Assembly: GCA_051883695.1 (NCBI GenBank)
Contig: JBJEUF010000089.1
Coordinates: forward strand, 1-12,119
Length of the DNA: 12,119 nt
Direction of reading: 5' to 3'
Source of the DNA: UBA11524 sp051883695
GTDB lineage: Bacteria > Bacillota > Clostridia > Christensenellales > Aristaeellaceae
Positions 12,071 to 12,119 of this stretch are shown here, piece after piece. Both the position numbers and the translations under genes were made by a program. The first letter of the stretch is position 1; each line of letters begins with the position of its first letter. The notes under the pieces were generated by a model that saw only the letters and a list, made by a program, of their open reading frames with translations, was not told the DNA's origin and made no database searches.

Positions 12071-12115
12071 GGCTCCCTCCGGGAGGGAGCTGTCGCCGTC
12101 AGGCGACTGAGGGAG
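12071..12115 (-). repeat. Inverted relative of the repeat with a different hairpin core
   Basis: Read on the minus strand it has the same frame (CTCCCTCAG ... CAGCTCCCTC, closing GAGGGAGCC), but the inner hairpin is TCGCC-tgac-GGCGA instead of CTCCGC-tatc-GCGGAG, and the outer loop differs (cgg for aag in plus-strand terms). It faces the copy at 11985-12030 across 40 bases. Confidence 0.8.
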
Positions 12116-12119
12116 AACG

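Noticed and set aside
1..12119. tRNA, rRNA, T-box or known riboswitch
   Set aside because: Read on both strands, no cloverleaf, T-box motif upstream of gltX, or recognisable aptamer was found; rare or divergent ones could be missed by eye.

Overview
The window comes from a GC-rich, low-repeat-tolerant assembly of what looks like an anaerobic Firmicute of the class Clostridia, probably a gut organism. The grounds are: strong AGGAGG-type ribosome sites, consensus sigma-A promoters, a Spo0A-type DNA-binding domain, a Clostridia-style XRE-TPR regulator, a four-cysteine mini zinc-ribbon protein, a DUF559 nuclease, and intergenic DNA packed with palindromic repeats. The genus cannot be named from this sequence alone. 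A run of 100 Ns near the right end shows it is a scaffold.

Layout. Positions 1-355 hold a nest of hairpins and then a clean promoter driving a membrane-anchored glycerophosphodiester phosphodiesterase gene (356-1438, +). A 290-base hairpin-rich gap separates it from a convergent pair on the minus strand: an XRE/TPR regulator (3445-4554) whose stop overlaps the start of an ABC exporter (1730-3448). Next, also on the minus strand, is a four-gene operon: a MarR regulator (7925-8380), an iron-type alcohol dehydrogenase (6714-7928), an ALDH3-like aldehyde dehydrogenase (5338-6717) and a metal-dependent cyclase/formamidase-like hydrolase (4708-5310). It starts from a perfect TTGACA-N17-TATAAT promoter whose -35 box sits inside a palindrome, with a related palindrome downstream. 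This is a self-regulated redox/aldehyde pathway of unknown substrate.

Beyond it, two small cysteine-containing proteins are divergently transcribed (8498-8695, -; 8899-9138, +). They are followed by a free-standing Spo0A C-terminal DNA-binding domain with no receiver (9293-9640, +). A second hairpin-rich gap (9641-9900) precedes glutamyl-tRNA synthetase (gltX, 9901-11355, -), whose start overlaps the stop of a DUF559 (Vsr-like) endonuclease gene (11352-11732). The last 370 bases are tandem and inverted palindromic repeats interrupted by the assembly gap.

The most unusual material is between the genes. The hairpin block at 1496-1686 has a shorter inverted relative at 9655-9753 that lacks 96 bases of hairpins; between the copies, one stem-loop appears flipped relative to its flanks. 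At the right end, a repeat with a constant frame and an exchangeable hairpin core lies directly upstream of the DUF559 nuclease gene. A link between that nuclease and the palindromes is a testable hypothesis, not something the sequence proves.
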